Below are positions 28,790-40,186 of a stretch of DNA of 64,000 nt, in pieces. This DNA comes from Fuerstiella marisgermanici. Its GTDB lineage: Bacteria > Planctomycetota > Planctomycetia > Planctomycetales > Planctomycetaceae. The stretch is from the NCBI RefSeq assembly GCF_001983935.1, contig NZ_CP017641.1, forward strand, positions 3,782,001-3,846,000, read 5' to 3'. A model generated the notes under the pieces. That model was not told the origin of the DNA and did not search any database. It worked only from the letters and a program-made list of their open reading frames with translations. Numbering within the stretch: position 1 is the first letter of the stretch; the number at the start of each line of letters is the position of its first letter. The position numbers were made by a program, and so were the translations under genes.

Positions 28790-31700
28790 CCTAAATTATC
28801 TTTGAGTCATCTTGGTTTACCATTGCGACAAGGTCGTGATTTGCACTGATAATCCACGCCAAATTTTGATTCTCGCGCAGCTTGACCGCGGACTTTCGGA
28901 CTGCCAGGCAAGCTCCCTGGGCTGACGGCTTGCCAAAGTTCAAATGTTCCGAGTTACGTTTTGCCCGCCATGATACCCGCAAGATATCTACCTCAGTGGC
29001 TCCCGATGCCTTAAGGAAACCTGCCAATGGCACTGCGGGACAGTACGACCCAAGAAACGAGAAATCAGGATTGAATTGAATACAGGTCTCGTGCGGCGCA
29101 CGAACAACGTCCGGATTTGGAAAATCAGTGATGTCTATCACCGTATCCAGCTCGGGGGGGCTTTCGCAGTTTCCTGAAACCACCACTGCATCGATTTCAA
29201 GAAGCGTACCGTCTTCCGCGCTCAATTCACTGAACTGTAAGAGGAAATACTCGTCATCGCCGATTGCTGCGGTGTAGTCAGCCTCCGAGAGTATCGACTC
29301 CCTAATGTCTTGAAATTGCAATGCTGAACGACATTGCCGAAATTCAAACGGTATTGATGGACTATAGACGCGGAACAGTCTTTCTATGTCCCGATAGTTC
29401 TTCTTTGACGCATAAGGCAATAGCTCACAGTTAATTGCGAAACGGACACGCGCTTCCCAGCTATTCAATGGCCAATTTGGGGGCGCTCGAAATGTGTCCA
29501 AGACATGTCTTTGGAGCTCAAAAGCACCCACCACCGGCAGCGGATGGCATTGTCTTTCTAAGTTCTGCGCCATGTTCCGAATATACTCGGGAGTAATCAG
29601 ATTGTATTCCCGTAGTCCGTTCAGCTGCTCACTTAAGCAGCGAGTCCAGTTCGGAAGCTGTGCGTGCTTGGATGTAGCGAGTGCAATTGCACCAGATCTA
29701 AATTTATCTCCGACCCTCGAGGCGATATCCGAACCAGATGCAGTTCCCGCGTCCCCAACTCGGCTGGCAACACGCTCCAGAATGACCAGTCGTGAAATGT
29801 GATTGAGTGATTCACAAGTTGCAGCCAGATCAAGGGCAGCCTGCAGTTTCTGCCAAGTGCCAGCGGGGTTATCAGCTGACAAGACATCGACTATGCCGCA
29901 GCAAACGTCCGGGCCGTTTCCGACTTCCATCGAGAAACCGATTCTGGCAGCTTGTGCGAAACAATCGGTCGAGTGTCTGACGACCCACATTACCACTTCC
30001 GCAGCCTTCTCTCGCCGAATCCACAGCGGATGTTCCAAAAAGTTCAACAGAAAGGCGAATAGTTCTTCGTTCCTGCCGCGTTCGTCTGAGCCTAAGTCAT
30101 CGAACTCAGAAATTTCTTCTGCAGCCGTCCCGACCATTAGCTCGACGTGCCTCAAGACATCAGTGAGTATGTCCTGTCGTTGCTGTGGCGTGAGGTGGTC
30201 AGCGAGTATTTCGATTAATCGTTCTGCTACCTTCCACTGCGGAGAATAGCGTTCCTTCGCAATAGCTGGTCCGAGCGAGGCCAGCAACTGATCTGGGCCA
30301 GAACTTGAATTGCTAAGGGCCGCCAGGATGGTGTCGGCAATCTTTAGATCATTATTCCAAAGTGGCCATCCGCCTTCCTGAAGCAATTGCAATGCAGTAC
30401 TCAAGTGAATTCTGGCTTGTTTCGCATTTCCCAGATTCCGTTCGGCAATCGCCGACTTGACGACTGATTTCGCATTCGCGATGGCGTCCCGTCTACCGAA
30501 AATGCCGGGAGAGAACATTTCGTCATCAAGTCTTTGTTTCTGGTCCTCGTCTGCCACATTCGGCTCGGTCGTGGCTGCAGAATCAGCAGTAGGGTCTGAG
30601 GCCTCAGTCTCCGGCCAGAAGTGTTTGCGATGTGTCTCGTCAAGTGTGGAGCGAAATGATCCAATGAAGGTGTCCAGTTCCTCGTCCGGGACATCAGATT
30701 CGACAGCAAGTGCAATGCGGTTCGCGAATTCGTCCATTGAATTTGTGCCTGCAGCCTCGTTGACAATCGCTGCAAATTCCGTTGCGAAATCCCCGACGTG
30801 GCGAAAATCGCCGAGGAGGAACAACTCAAGTAATCCCCACCGAAGTCTCCAATCTGTTGCCTCTGCCGCTCGCACAATTTTCAGAATCGACGCCTGTTCG
30901 TCAATGCGATCCACCAAGTATCGATTGCCGATGTGCGGAGCAGGCATGTCAACTGTTTGTCTGCCCCATCTGGATGACAGCTGCTCCCATTTCCCAGTGC
31001 TTTGCTGAACAAAGTAATTGAGGCCGGCTCCAAACTGCTTCCGGCGAATCAACTCACCAATAAAGTTCGCTTTGTCATACCGAACGAATCGCTGAAACGT
31101 CATTTCACCTGATGCCGCTTCGAGATAACCAGCGATACGCGGCAATGCATCTGAAACCGGCTCGTCAGCGGGAATAGCCTTTAAGGCTGAGATCATCAGG
31201 CCGAACTGATCTTCCTTGTACCACGTCGGCCCCATCGACCTGCTGAGTAACGTGTCGTAGATTCTGCCAGCCTCTTCAACTGCTCCAATGCGGGAGAATC
31301 CATCCACGAGCATAAGCAGTTCAGGCGTCAACTCATGCCGGTTTTCCACAAACCTGATCGTATGGTCTCGCCATGTCTCCAACAACGAGAAACAAGCGGC
31401 CCGATCAGCTCGTGTGTCTCCTTCGTCGTGGCGAGTGTAGACATCTGTGACAAACCGACATGCGGTCCTGAACCCTTCGGTGTACAGCCCAAACTGGTCG
31501 TCACAACGAGCAGTAAGGAGATTGATCAATTCTGCCTTGTGTTCCGGGAAACAAGAACAGACGGCATTGCTCAGCGTCCGGAAGAGTTGTGGAATCAGAG
31601 ACTCAGGAAGGAGGTAGCTATGTTCCCATTCGACACGTTCCTTCAAAGTGAAGTTGATCGTCTTCCGGACGAGATTGGCCATCGCCTCGCTGGTTGATCG

Positions 31701-33835
31701 CCGAACAAACTCGTCTTCATCACTTAGAGCGCGACGCATCCTTCCTTCGAGAAATGCGATAGCAGCCGTTGCCTCTGCGATCGACTGAAGCCACGCGGTC
31801 GCGTTAAAGGGGGACGTTTCCGGCTGTTTCGCTGAAGTACTTGCAAAGCCAAACACGCGCCATTCACGTTCCCACTGATCGAACACATCTAAGTCGGCAT
31901 CAACGCCATTTTTCAAGACGAGTCCAACCTTCGAAGGCTTCCCCGGAAGCGAGTCTCCAGCCGCGAGGAAGACAAGCGTCGATTCACAGCCAAGTCGAAT
32001 CAGGCAATCGAGAAAAACAAGCAAGAGCTTCTCGTCCACATCGCTGCCAAACCATATCAGTTCACGAATGTCGTCGATCAGTTGGGGCATCAGCTGAGGC
32101 CGAACCGGAACTCGAAAGGTCTCTCTGAAATGGCAGTAATTCAAGACCGTTACGACACGAATATAGAGTAGGTCATCATCCTCAACCGTCACCGACTGTT
32201 GGCCAAGTGTACGCCGCATCGTTTCATTGTCGATGTACCTCCCGGACAAGGAAAAAAAGTCACTCATTGTCATTGAGTGAAAAAGTAACTGGTTTGCCCT
32301 TGCTGCCGTCGGATCGATATCGCGTATCGAGCGATCGATGGCCTTCATGACGTATCGCTGCATAGCCCACATCTTCTGACCGCAACCAGTGACGCCAGCC
32401 AATTCAGCCAACACAACACAACGGGCCTTGTTGACCCAGATATTCAGGAATTGGTCAACATCGATTTCGCTCGTGTCCAACCGCAACGACAGAAAATGAT
32501 CAACCGATTCCAAAAGCGACACTGCTTCATCATGGCAGCCATTGCGAATTAAAGCATACGTGATTGGAAGTGCATCGTGTGGATGAACGATTAGCGAACC
32601 GTACCGCGTTGCATTCAATATTGCTTCGGCCGGCCGCCCCAGGCCGATCAGTGCGTCAGCCAGCAGGCCAGCGGACTGCGCAAGAAGATGGTCATAGCGA
32701 AAAGAAAGCCGCTGAGATAACAGTAGAAGCCGATTCACAGCGACGGGATCACCGATGCTGGTAGCCGTGTCGACAGCATCGGCGACATCTGCAAGGACAT
32801 TGTCGGGTGAAACTCCGCATTTCACACATACGTCTGCCCAGTTCTGTGTGCAGATGGAGGCGATTGATTGTCTCTGGGCGTAGTTGCCGCGAACGTGATG
32901 ATAAACGGAGTTAACTTTCCCGTAGGTTGCTGTGTCGCCACTCAATCCGTACGCGGCGAAACGACTGTGAGTGACCTCTCCCAATTCCTCTGTCTTCGAA
33001 GCGACGAACTCACGAAAGGAATCGTGGTACACTTCAACTTGGTCAGATTGTACTAGGAGATGTTTTATCCCGGCGATACTGCTGGTGAACGCCGTTCGCT
33101 CCTGCTGGTTTAAGACTCCAACCAGCTCGGATCGATCAATTGGTTCCCTCAGCCTTGCAATCATGGCCAACAGGTTAACGGAGTGTGGATCATCGAGTAT
33201 GCGTGTCCAAAGCTGTTCGTAATAAGTCTCTATGCTGTCTACGAACGTTGGGAACTGATCTAGATCCTCAGCAGATGGATTCGCCTTGGCAAACTGAATT
33301 AAGTAGTTCAGGTAGAGTGGATGACCATTCGCCTTGACACAAAGCGAGTGAATAAAGACGTAGTTCGATGCCAACGCCTCCGGCAAGACTTCACTGCAGT
33401 ACGAAAGACACACTTCCAACTCAAGCTTTGGAAGTTGGACTGCGTCACCGCTGGAGACACGTTCTCTCAGTGTTGCTCCCAGAACTTCGACACTCTGTCC
33501 TGACAGAACGATAACTACGTTTTCTGGAAGTCTAGCAGGAAGTATCCCCATGAGTTTGCCGAGGGAATTGGCGTCAATTTCATCAAGCCCGTCGAGGAAC
33601 AATGTAAAGACGCGGCCAGCTGCGCTGCTTTGTTTTCCTGCGTCTTCCAGCAGACGGCTTGTCAGTTCAATGAGCTCGTCGTATCGATGTCGTTCAAACC
33701 GGGGCGGTCGACCACCAAAAATTGCTGCCGTCTTCGTGATGAGCCAGTCGAAGAAGCTGTCTGGCTGCGCGCGATAAACGGGGTTTGAGGTGACGTTGGG
33801 TGAGGTGGTACAGGTTTCAGGGACAGGTCATTCTC

Positions 33836-34660
33836 TTATTTTGGGAGATTGATGATCTGTTCGAACTGAGCTGGCGACCTGTAATCGAGGCTGGAGTGTC
33901 TGCGTTCGTGAACGTAGTAGCGGACGTATTTTGACATCTCTCTTCTTGCCTCTGCCTTGCTTTGGTAATCGGTCATTTCGAGTTCGTTCTTGATCGTTCC
34001 GAAGCAGCTTTCCATGGATGCGTTGTCATAACAGTTGTCAGCACGGCTCATGCTTTGTGTGATTGCTGCCCGACGAAGAATTGATCGGTATTCATTGCCA
34101 GCGTACTGGCCGCCTCGATCCGTGTGGTGAATCAATCCAACGTCAGGCTGTCGTTCTTTGATGCTCGAACGCAGTGCTTTGAGGACCAGCTGTTCCGTCA
34201 TGTTGTTATCCAGATGCCAACCAACGATCCGCCGGGAAAACAGATCCATCAGCATCGCCATGTAGCAAAACGTCCCGTCAGTCAGCGGGATGTAGGTAAT
34301 GTCTCCAACCCAAATTTGATTGATCGTTGTTGGGGCGTCCGCATCGAGCAACAGGTTCGGCGAATAGCCCAGTCGATGACGGCTGTCTGTCGTTTTTGGA
34401 ACGAACGACTTCGGCTGAATTGCCTTTAATTTAAGGGCTTTCATGACATTCGAGACCTTCCTGCGATCACAGGGAAGTCCCATTTCCTTGAGGTCTTCGG
34501 CAATGCGACGAGCCCCGTAGCGGCGGCGGTGACACTTAAAGATGACTCTTATCAACGGAGCCAGTTGAGCATCCTGTTCTTCAAAGATCGTGGGCTCAGC
34601 AGTCTGCCAGGCATAAAACGAAGTTCGGTTCACACCGAGATGACGACAGACTTCGGCCAC
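33836..34660 (-). CDS. IS3 transposase OrfB (DDE integrase domain)
   Basis: A 274-residue open frame with an rve-type integrase core: first Asp in WVGDITYI, second in HTDRGGQY, Glu in ESCFGTIKNELE. The N-terminal HTH_21-like part contains RRYGARRIAEDL. It is normally produced as a fusion with OrfA by -1 frameshifting; the frame continues upstream past this start toward the slippery run at 34741. It looks complete. Confidence 0.93.
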   Translation of the reverse strand: MAEVCRHLGVNRTSFYAWQTAEPTIFEEQDAQLAPLIRVIFKCHRRRYGARRIAEDLKEMGLPCDRRKVSNVMKALKLKAIQPKSFVPKTTDSRHRLGYSPNLLLDADAPTTINQIWVGDITYIPLTDGTFCYMAMLMDLFSRRIVGWHLDNNMTEQLVLKALRSSIKERQPDVGLIHHTDRGGQYAGNEYRSILRRAAITQSMSRADNCYDNASMESCFGTIKNELEMTDYQSKAEARREMSKYVRYYVHERRHSSLDYRSPAQFEQIINLPK

Positions 34661-34710
34661 GTTTCCATGACCTTCCTGAACAATCGCTTCAACGGCCGCA
34701 TAGACGTCAG

Positions 34711-35013
34711 CTATTCGTTGCGGCCGAAAATAGCCAACGCTTTTTTTAGTATGTCCCTCTCACGTTCGACACGCCGCAGATCGGCTTCGAGGTCCTTGAC
34801 CTTAGCCTCCAAAGAGCTTGCCACTGGACCACTTTGTTCCAGCTGCTCCTGTTTCCAGCGATACAAAACGTTGACGTTTGAAATGCCCAACCGGTCCACA
34901 ACCTGAGGAGCCGTGTACCCATCCAGAAGCAGCTGCACGGCTTCTTCTTTGAACTCATCCGTGTACTGACGGCGAGACGATTTCTTGACTGATGTTTTTT
35001 TCTTCCGAGACAT
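34711..35013 (-). CDS. IS3 transposase OrfA (helix-turn-helix)
   Basis: A 100-residue protein with a basic N-terminus, an HTH_Tnp_1-type domain (RQYTDEFKEEAVQLLLDG, then APQVVDRLGIS) and a C-terminal leucine-zipper-like coiled coil (about 65-95). It binds the element ends and pairs with OrfB. It ends just after the A7 slippery run. Confidence 0.92.
   Translation of the reverse strand: MSRKKKTSVKKSSRRQYTDEFKEEAVQLLLDGYTAPQVVDRLGISNVNVLYRWKQEQLEQSGPVASSLEAKVKDLEADLRRVERERDILKKALAIFGRNE
34741..34747 (-). promoter_or_regulatory. Probable -1 programmed frameshift site
   Basis: Seven adenines on the coding strand, read CTA AAA AAA GCG in the OrfA frame. A -1 slip moves ribosomes into the frame leading to OrfB, as in IS3-family elements generally. 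Confidence 0.75.
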
Positions 35014-36366
35014 CCTGAGGTCCTTTCTACGGACTCAAAATAAGAGATTCACGTGTCCCTGAAACCTGTACCACCTCAGGGCTCACGAAGGCAATAGGAG
35101 CCGACATGCGCAATCTCCTCAGCGTTCGGTACAAACTGATCGCAGAACGTCGACTTTCCCCCGCCTGGATTCCCTTCGATAAAGAGGTATCGCGTGGACG
35201 ACCGAAGTATTCTCTCTTCCAAGGAATTCTGGAAGCCATCCCAGTCCGGAAGGTAAGCTTGTGCATCCGAGGACTCATCTGATTCTGTTTCGAGTACCTC
35301 GTAACACTGCAGAAAGCCACTCAATTGGCAAAGGCTTATGGCGGCGACTGTTCCGTTCACGGTGATTCGTAAAAGTCCAACTACGAAATCGTCGACGATA
35401 ACTGCAGATCCCGACAATCCCTTGTAGGAATCAAGACGTGCCTCAGGCGATACCGTCAGGTCTAAATCAATTCCACATCTTGGCTCAGGCAATGTGGTTG
35501 CAATCGTCCCGGTCAGACGGTGGCCGATCATCGTTTTTCCTGTTGGAAATCCGAATGTAAGCCAAGTTTTCCCCTCCCGTGGCACACTGTCCTGAATTGG
35601 CAGTTCTTTGCGATCAATGCTAGCCGCAAATGAAAGGAGTGCAGTATCCAATTCGGAGTGTTCAGCGACAAGCGTTGCTTCACAAACCTGCTCTTGATCG
35701 CTTGCCGCGACTGCATAGAACGTCAGTCGGATTGGTACATCTTTTTCGATCGCTGGAATAATGCTGTGCCGCGCTGTGAGCACGCGGTTATGTGATACTA
35801 GCCACGCTGTCGCGGACTCGCCACCACAGGCGACAAGACACGTCGCAGAACGCAGTTGACTTTCTAATAAAGAACTCATTCGGGAAGCTCAATTTCTTGG
35901 CAAGCTTCGTGAATCGAGAACGATGCATTCGACTTGCTCACATACGACTTCATTGCCTCAGATTCTGGTGTCGGATGACTGAAGAAAAGATCTCGATGGA
36001 AGGCTGCAGGGCGATCCACGATCGCACGTAACACTGGTAAGTCTGGGTGGTTGTGTCGACTCCCATTCGTAGAGATTAGGAATCGGGGAGCGTCAAAAAG
36101 CTCAAGAAACCTTGGGCTTGTATTGCGATACGCTCCGTGATGCGAGACTTTGATGAGATCAAAGACTGGCACCGGTGACGCTGCTGATTCGAACCACGAA
36201 ACAGTGTCTTCTGAGAAAGAGTCGCCTAGAAACAATAGCCTAAAACATCCCGTCGTTAGAACGAAGGAAATTGAACTGCCGTTTGTGACCGAAGTGTCGG
36301 GCTCATATATCTTGCACAAATCAGCGTCGCTCAACTGTCGCGACGAAATCTGCTGCACTGAAACCC

Positions 36367-37623
36367 TAGGCGGATTGCGCGACATTGGATAAGATGGTAT
36401 AGATGGCAACCTTCAGTGTCAGTGTGATGTTTCACGCTGCTATGTGTGCTGAAATGTTTGAGCCGCGAAAGGATTCCTGCCATGCCTTTGTCCACCAGTT
36501 TTGTCGATCATTTCTCTGATGTTACGGATCCAAGGCGCGGTGAGCCGGTCTATCCGCTTCAAAATATTCTGTTCATTGCAGTCTGTGCTGTGATCAGTGG
36601 CGCGGATGATTTTGTCGCGATTGCGAAGTTTGGCAGAACGAAACGAGATTGGTTTGCGAAGTATCTCGATCTGTCCGCAGGGATTCCGTCGCACGATCGT
36701 TTCAACGCCATCCTCGCTCTGATTCGTCCTGCAGAATTTGAAAAGTGCTTACTGAATTGGATCACTTCTCTGCAGAAAATCAGTGACGGACAAATCATCG
36801 CGATCGATGGTAAGACACTCCGTCGCAGCTATGACAAAGCCAGTGGCAAGTCGGCCATCCACATGGTCAGTGCATGGGCCACAGCCAATCATATCAGTCT
36901 CGGGCAAGTCGTCGTCGATGCGAAGAGTAATGAGATTACGGCGATTCCCAAACTGCTGGAATTGATCGAGGTTTCCGGTGCTTTAGTGACGATTGACGCC
37001 ATGGGTTGCCAAACGGAAATCGCGTCGAAGATTGTCGACGCAGAGGCGGACTATTGTCTTGCCGCGAAAGGCAATCAGCCCACGCTACACGCAGGTCTCG
37101 TCGCGTTCTTCGCCGACCATTTGGAAGATGACTTTGCACGCTGTCCGGTGCGACGATTTGAAACGAAAGAAAACACCGGCGGCCGCGAAGATTTGCGACA
37201 GTATCTGATCTGTCGTGCGCCGGAGGATCTTCCGGACGCACATCGCTGGAAGAACCTGAAGGCGATCGGGATCGCGATCAACAACACTCTCCGCGACGGC
37301 AAAATGTGCATCGGCATCCGCTATTACATTTTAAGCCGTTATGTCTCCGGCCGTCGTTTCGCCGAAGCTGTGCGGAGCCATTGGGGTGTCGAGAACAATT
37401 TGCATTGGCAACTGGACGTCACTTTCCAGGAAGATCAATCGAGGATCCGCAAAGGCCACGCAGATATGAACTTCAGCATCCTTCGCCGCACGGCGTTGAG
37501 TCTTCTGAAAAACGAATCCACAGCCAAGGTGGGGATCAAAAACAAAAGACTCAATGCTGCCTGGGATGAGACATACCTCGCGAAAGTCCTGTTCGGCAAA
37601 TGACTTAACGTGCAATCCCCCTG
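36367..37623 (+). mobile_element. ISAs1-family insertion sequence, 10-bp duplication
   Basis: A 1257-bp element flanked by ACTGAAACCC on both sides (36357-36366, 37624-37633). The ends are imperfect inverted repeats, TAGGCGGATTGCGCG on the left against CAGGGGGATTGCACG on the right. It has one intact transposase gene, oriented against the host operon. Confidence 0.93.
36446..37603 (+). CDS. ISAs1-family transposase
   Basis: A 385-residue protein with the DDE_Tnp_1-associated N-terminus (LSTSFVDHFSDVTDPRR, then NILFIAVCAVISGADDF). The catalytic core has IIAIDGKTLRRSYD, VTIDAMGCQ and, near the C-terminus, HWGVENNLHWQLDVTF with the conserved Glu. Length and motifs are normal for the family, and it appears complete. 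Confidence 0.94.
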   Translation: MLKCLSRERIPAMPLSTSFVDHFSDVTDPRRGEPVYPLQNILFIAVCAVISGADDFVAIAKFGRTKRDWFAKYLDLSAGIPSHDRFNAILALIRPAEFEKCLLNWITSLQKISDGQIIAIDGKTLRRSYDKASGKSAIHMVSAWATANHISLGQVVVDAKSNEITAIPKLLELIEVSGALVTIDAMGCQTEIASKIVDAEADYCLAAKGNQPTLHAGLVAFFADHLEDDFARCPVRRFETKENTGGREDLRQYLICRAPEDLPDAHRWKNLKAIGIAINNTLRDGKMCIGIRYYILSRYVSGRRFAEAVRSHWGVENNLHWQLDVTFQEDQSRIRKGHADMNFSILRRTALSLLKNESTAKVGIKNKRLNAAWDETYLAKVLFGK

Positions 37624-38628
37624 ACTGAAACCCCGGCGATTCGTTCATGCGAGCAAATGAACTCAAACACGTCGCTATAGGTTGCTGCATCGGAGCTAAT
37701 CGCGCTTACTCCAAGACTCCGTAATTCGCGGATCCACCATCGTCGCAACTCAGCAAGACGTGAGTCGAAAGGCCCTATTACCTCAATCTGAGCTGCATCA
37801 CGGATCGTGTGTAGCACGCCAGCTTGAATCGCTCTTCCGGCAGCCGCATCGTTCCACGGATAGCCACCTTCAACGATCAGCTTTCCCAGCGAACTTCCTT
37901 GATGAGCGCTGATTTCCTCCTTCGCACCGGAAGCTTCAGTCGCTTTAGCAAAGCCCTTTCGCTTGATTTCAAGCAGGATCTCTGACTCCGCACGGGTTAA
38001 TTCCTGCCCATCAGCACTTGCTTCAGCCAAATGCCGAAAGCCGTTGTGCCAAATATTGCGAATTGGAATCGGCGTCAGTAAGTCAGCGATTTCGTTCTGA
38101 CGAAGAAGCGATATGAGGCCGGAGATGTGGTCGGCGTCGATATGAGTGGCAACCACAAGGTCTAACGCACATTCATAGGAGGAGAGCGTTTTCAAATGCG
38201 GATGAATATGCTCCCTGAATGTAGCTGAATACCCACCGTCAATCAGTATCGCGAACGCATTGTCTTGTGATCCTGTCACCAGAAACGAATCGCCGTTACC
38301 AGCTGGAAACATGCGTATCGTGATCGTCATCAATCGTGCCTGCTCGGGCTTCGATTCTGTTTCCACCGTAAGAATGTGTTCTCGCTGACTCGCGCCTCTC
38401 TACTGTATGGTAATCGAACTGCCATGCGTCGGCAATTGTGCCTTACGAGGAGAATCTACGGCATTTTCGTGATCCACGCCGAGCCCCAACGAGTGCGGGC
38501 GTGGGGAGATCTCTACTCATCTGCCAATGGCACAAAGTTCATCTTCTCTCCACCTATTGAGCTTCGGTGAGACCAACCGAAGCAGCTTTCAGTTCATCCG
38601 AACGGATTCCGGCCACCCCTGCAGATGA

Positions 38629-39927
38629 TCATGACCGAATTAACGACGAAGGCATTTCCACTGGCGTTTGGGAGTCGTGCTCCTGACAGCAAATAGCCGC
38701 TTCTGCTGCATTCGTCGACACTCTTGGTTGTGTGCGCCCCTTGAGCCGACTGAGCCTTGCAGTGACCAGATGCGGGATTGTTCTGTGCGTGTCGGGGTTT
38801 GAATCCGGAATGGAAATGCGGACGACTCCGTTGCCGTAGGTTGTTGCTGAAATTCGGTGTTCTGCCAACAACTGACGAAGCCTATGTTTCGGGAACCTGC
38901 GGATGGATAATTCTGCGGATTGAATCAGGATGATGTTTGAGCGAAGACACCGAGGCAGAGTCAAGATTCGCCAGCCCGGGCATCGTTTCAACCGGGTTCG
39001 GCATTCGCAGGCTTCATTTCCTGAACGGGGTCTTGACGAACGTGACACCAGATCCGTCACGGCACCTTGTGCCGTTAACAACGGTGTCACGTTAACGGTT
39101 TCCATTGGCCCCTTCCCCAAGGCAGTCGCGTCGCAAAACTGAAACAACGGGTCACGAGAGAGTTCTTTGCGAAATCGTGTGCCGTCCCGCTGTCTTGCAA
39201 AACCCACGCCCAGCGGCAGGTAGGACCGGACCCACTTGTGGCAGCCGCCGAAAGTGAAATCGGCGAGGTGGGTCCAGTCGCCGGTGTTGATGTGGCCGTA
39301 AGCCTGGGACGCGTCGATGACGGTGCGAACGTTCGTCGAACTGTCCGACAATGACCGCAGAATGGTTGGCAGCGGCAGACGGATGCCGGTGTGCGTGACG
39401 GCCGGCAGAAAGAGGCTGTCACTCCGGTTTCGACGGACGTATTTCAGAATCTCCCTGGCGACATCATCAGCAGTGAATCCCTGTTGCCAGATTCGCTTGC
39501 GTAGCGGCAAGAGCGATAGTCTGATTCTGCGAAGACGTGCGAAACTCTGGATCCATTTTCGGTAGGGCGGCCAGGTGAGATCAGTGAGCAGCAGATGACG
39601 TCGGCCGGCGGCAACGAGAGAACGGATCCCCGACTGCATCAGGCTGGTCGTGCGACTGGCCAGCAGGACTTTCGTGTCGGAAGTGGTGTTCTCAGCAAAG
39701 GTTTGACGAAGCTGTTGTTTAAGGCCTTCAATACCGGGCCAGCGAGTAAGTTCAGGGAATCGCTGAGGAATCTCGGGTGTCGCGGTGACTCCTTCAAACA
39801 GGAATTGTTCGGTGTACAGGCTGGAAGGGTCTTCGGCCATCAGGCGGACGAAGTCGCACTGCATTTTCAGCGCTGTTGGGGACATCTGTCCCAACCGTGC
39901 TGTATCGAGATACAGCATCGTCGACAT
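38629..39927 (-). CDS. Class V aminotransferase-like PLP-dependent enzyme
   Basis: A 432-residue protein from ATG 39927, with AAAGGAGC upstream. The fold-type I signature includes VIDASQAYGHI (the Asp pairs with the cofactor nitrogen) and the Schiff-base lysine in FGGCHKWV. The N-terminal part resembles cysteine desulfurase/aminotransferase V proteins that act on small amino substrates. The specific substrate cannot be told. The stretch of about 295-340 (Arg/Pro-rich) is less family-like and could hide compensated frameshifts. The gene stands alone between the defence-type operon and the DUF932 operon. Confidence 0.78.
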   Translation of the reverse strand: MSTMLYLDTARLGQMSPTALKMQCDFVRLMAEDPSSLYTEQFLFEGVTATPEIPQRFPELTRWPGIEGLKQQLRQTFAENTTSDTKVLLASRTTSLMQSGIRSLVAAGRRHLLLTDLTWPPYRKWIQSFARLRRIRLSLLPLRKRIWQQGFTADDVAREILKYVRRNRSDSLFLPAVTHTGIRLPLPTILRSLSDSSTNVRTVIDASQAYGHINTGDWTHLADFTFGGCHKWVRSYLPLGVGFARQRDGTRFRKELSRDPLFQFCDATALGKGPMETVNVTPLLTAQGAVTDLVSRSSRPRSGNEACECRTRLKRCPGWRILTLPRCLRSNIILIQSAELSIRRFPKHRLRQLLAEHRISATTYGNGVVRISIPDSNPDTHRTIPHLVTARLSRLKGRTQPRVSTNAAEAAICCQEHDSQTPVEMPSSLIRS

Positions 39928-40186
39928 GCGAACCTGCTCCTTTCACGGAGCCGATCGTAGAGCGATCAAAAGTACCGATCCAGGTTTGAGTTCTCAGAAT
40001 CGTTGGGTTTCCGAAAAGATCAGGCGCTTGAAATCACAGGCTGGAGGGAGAACCGCAATTGCCTGGTTTCCTCCTGCTGATGCGGATGCGCAAAGAAATC
40101 GAACTGTGCGAATAGCTGAGAGATGCGGTGGTGCATCTCTCAAAACCTGTTGGCCGTCGTCGTGACAACTAACAGGTTGTCCCGTG

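Larger units (their letters stand above)
33801..35078 (-). mobile_element. IS3-family insertion sequence, 3-bp duplication
   Basis: A 1278-bp element whose ends share a perfect 25-bp inverted repeat beginning TGAGGTGGTACAGGTTTC (33801-33825 and 35054-35078). GGG flanks both sides (33798-33800, 35079-35081). It contains orfA and orfB with a slippery A7 run between them. The near-perfect ends and intact genes point to a recent insertion. Confidence 0.93.
28791..35879 (-). pseudogene. Trypsin-like protease / STAND NTPase defence-type protein, interrupted by an IS3 element
   Basis: The gene starts at ATG 35879, overlapping the MBL gene stop (ATGA), and is split by the IS3 element at 33801-35078. 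Dropping the element and one GGG copy joins LREP to NVTSNPVYR in frame, giving about 1935 residues. Residues 1-200 form a trypsin-like domain with an intact triad H38 (TARH), D78 (ELDTALL) and S156 (GLSGS). A STAND/NACHT-type NTPase follows with Walker A GNPGGGKST (236-244); the Walker B motif LFLDGLDEID (about 333) lies beyond the insert. The remaining roughly 1500 residues are helical and repeat-like, as in STAND sensor regions. In bacterial Avs-type systems such proteins detect phage proteins and activate the fused effector. As it stands, Walker A and Walker B are on separate frames, so the protein should be inactive. The 3' end meets an ISL3 element and might be truncated. Confidence 0.85.
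35876..38366 (-). pseudogene. MBL-fold (ComEC/Rec2-like) hydrolase gene interrupted by ISAs1
   Basis: The two halves are 38366-37624 and 36356-35876. Removing the ISAs1 element and one 10-bp repeat restores one frame of about 407 residues (RIAGVSVQQISS across the join). The start may be the GTG at 38366 or the ATG at 38330, just before MTITIRMFPAGNGDSFLV. The 5' half has the metal-binding motif THIDADH (HxHxDH type). The 3' half supplies GDSFSED and KVSHHG, typical of ComEC-like MBL proteins, so the insert separates the metal ligands. The stop overlaps the ATG of the trypsin-STAND gene by ATGA, indicating translational coupling. MBL proteins of this kind accompany protease-STAND proteins in AVAST type I-like systems, where they probably act as a nuclease or phosphodiesterase partner (inference). 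Confidence 0.85.

Noticed and set aside
35876-36409. A separate small MBL protein downstream of ISAs1
   Set aside because: The 10-bp duplication and in-frame join show it is the 3' half of the interrupted gene.
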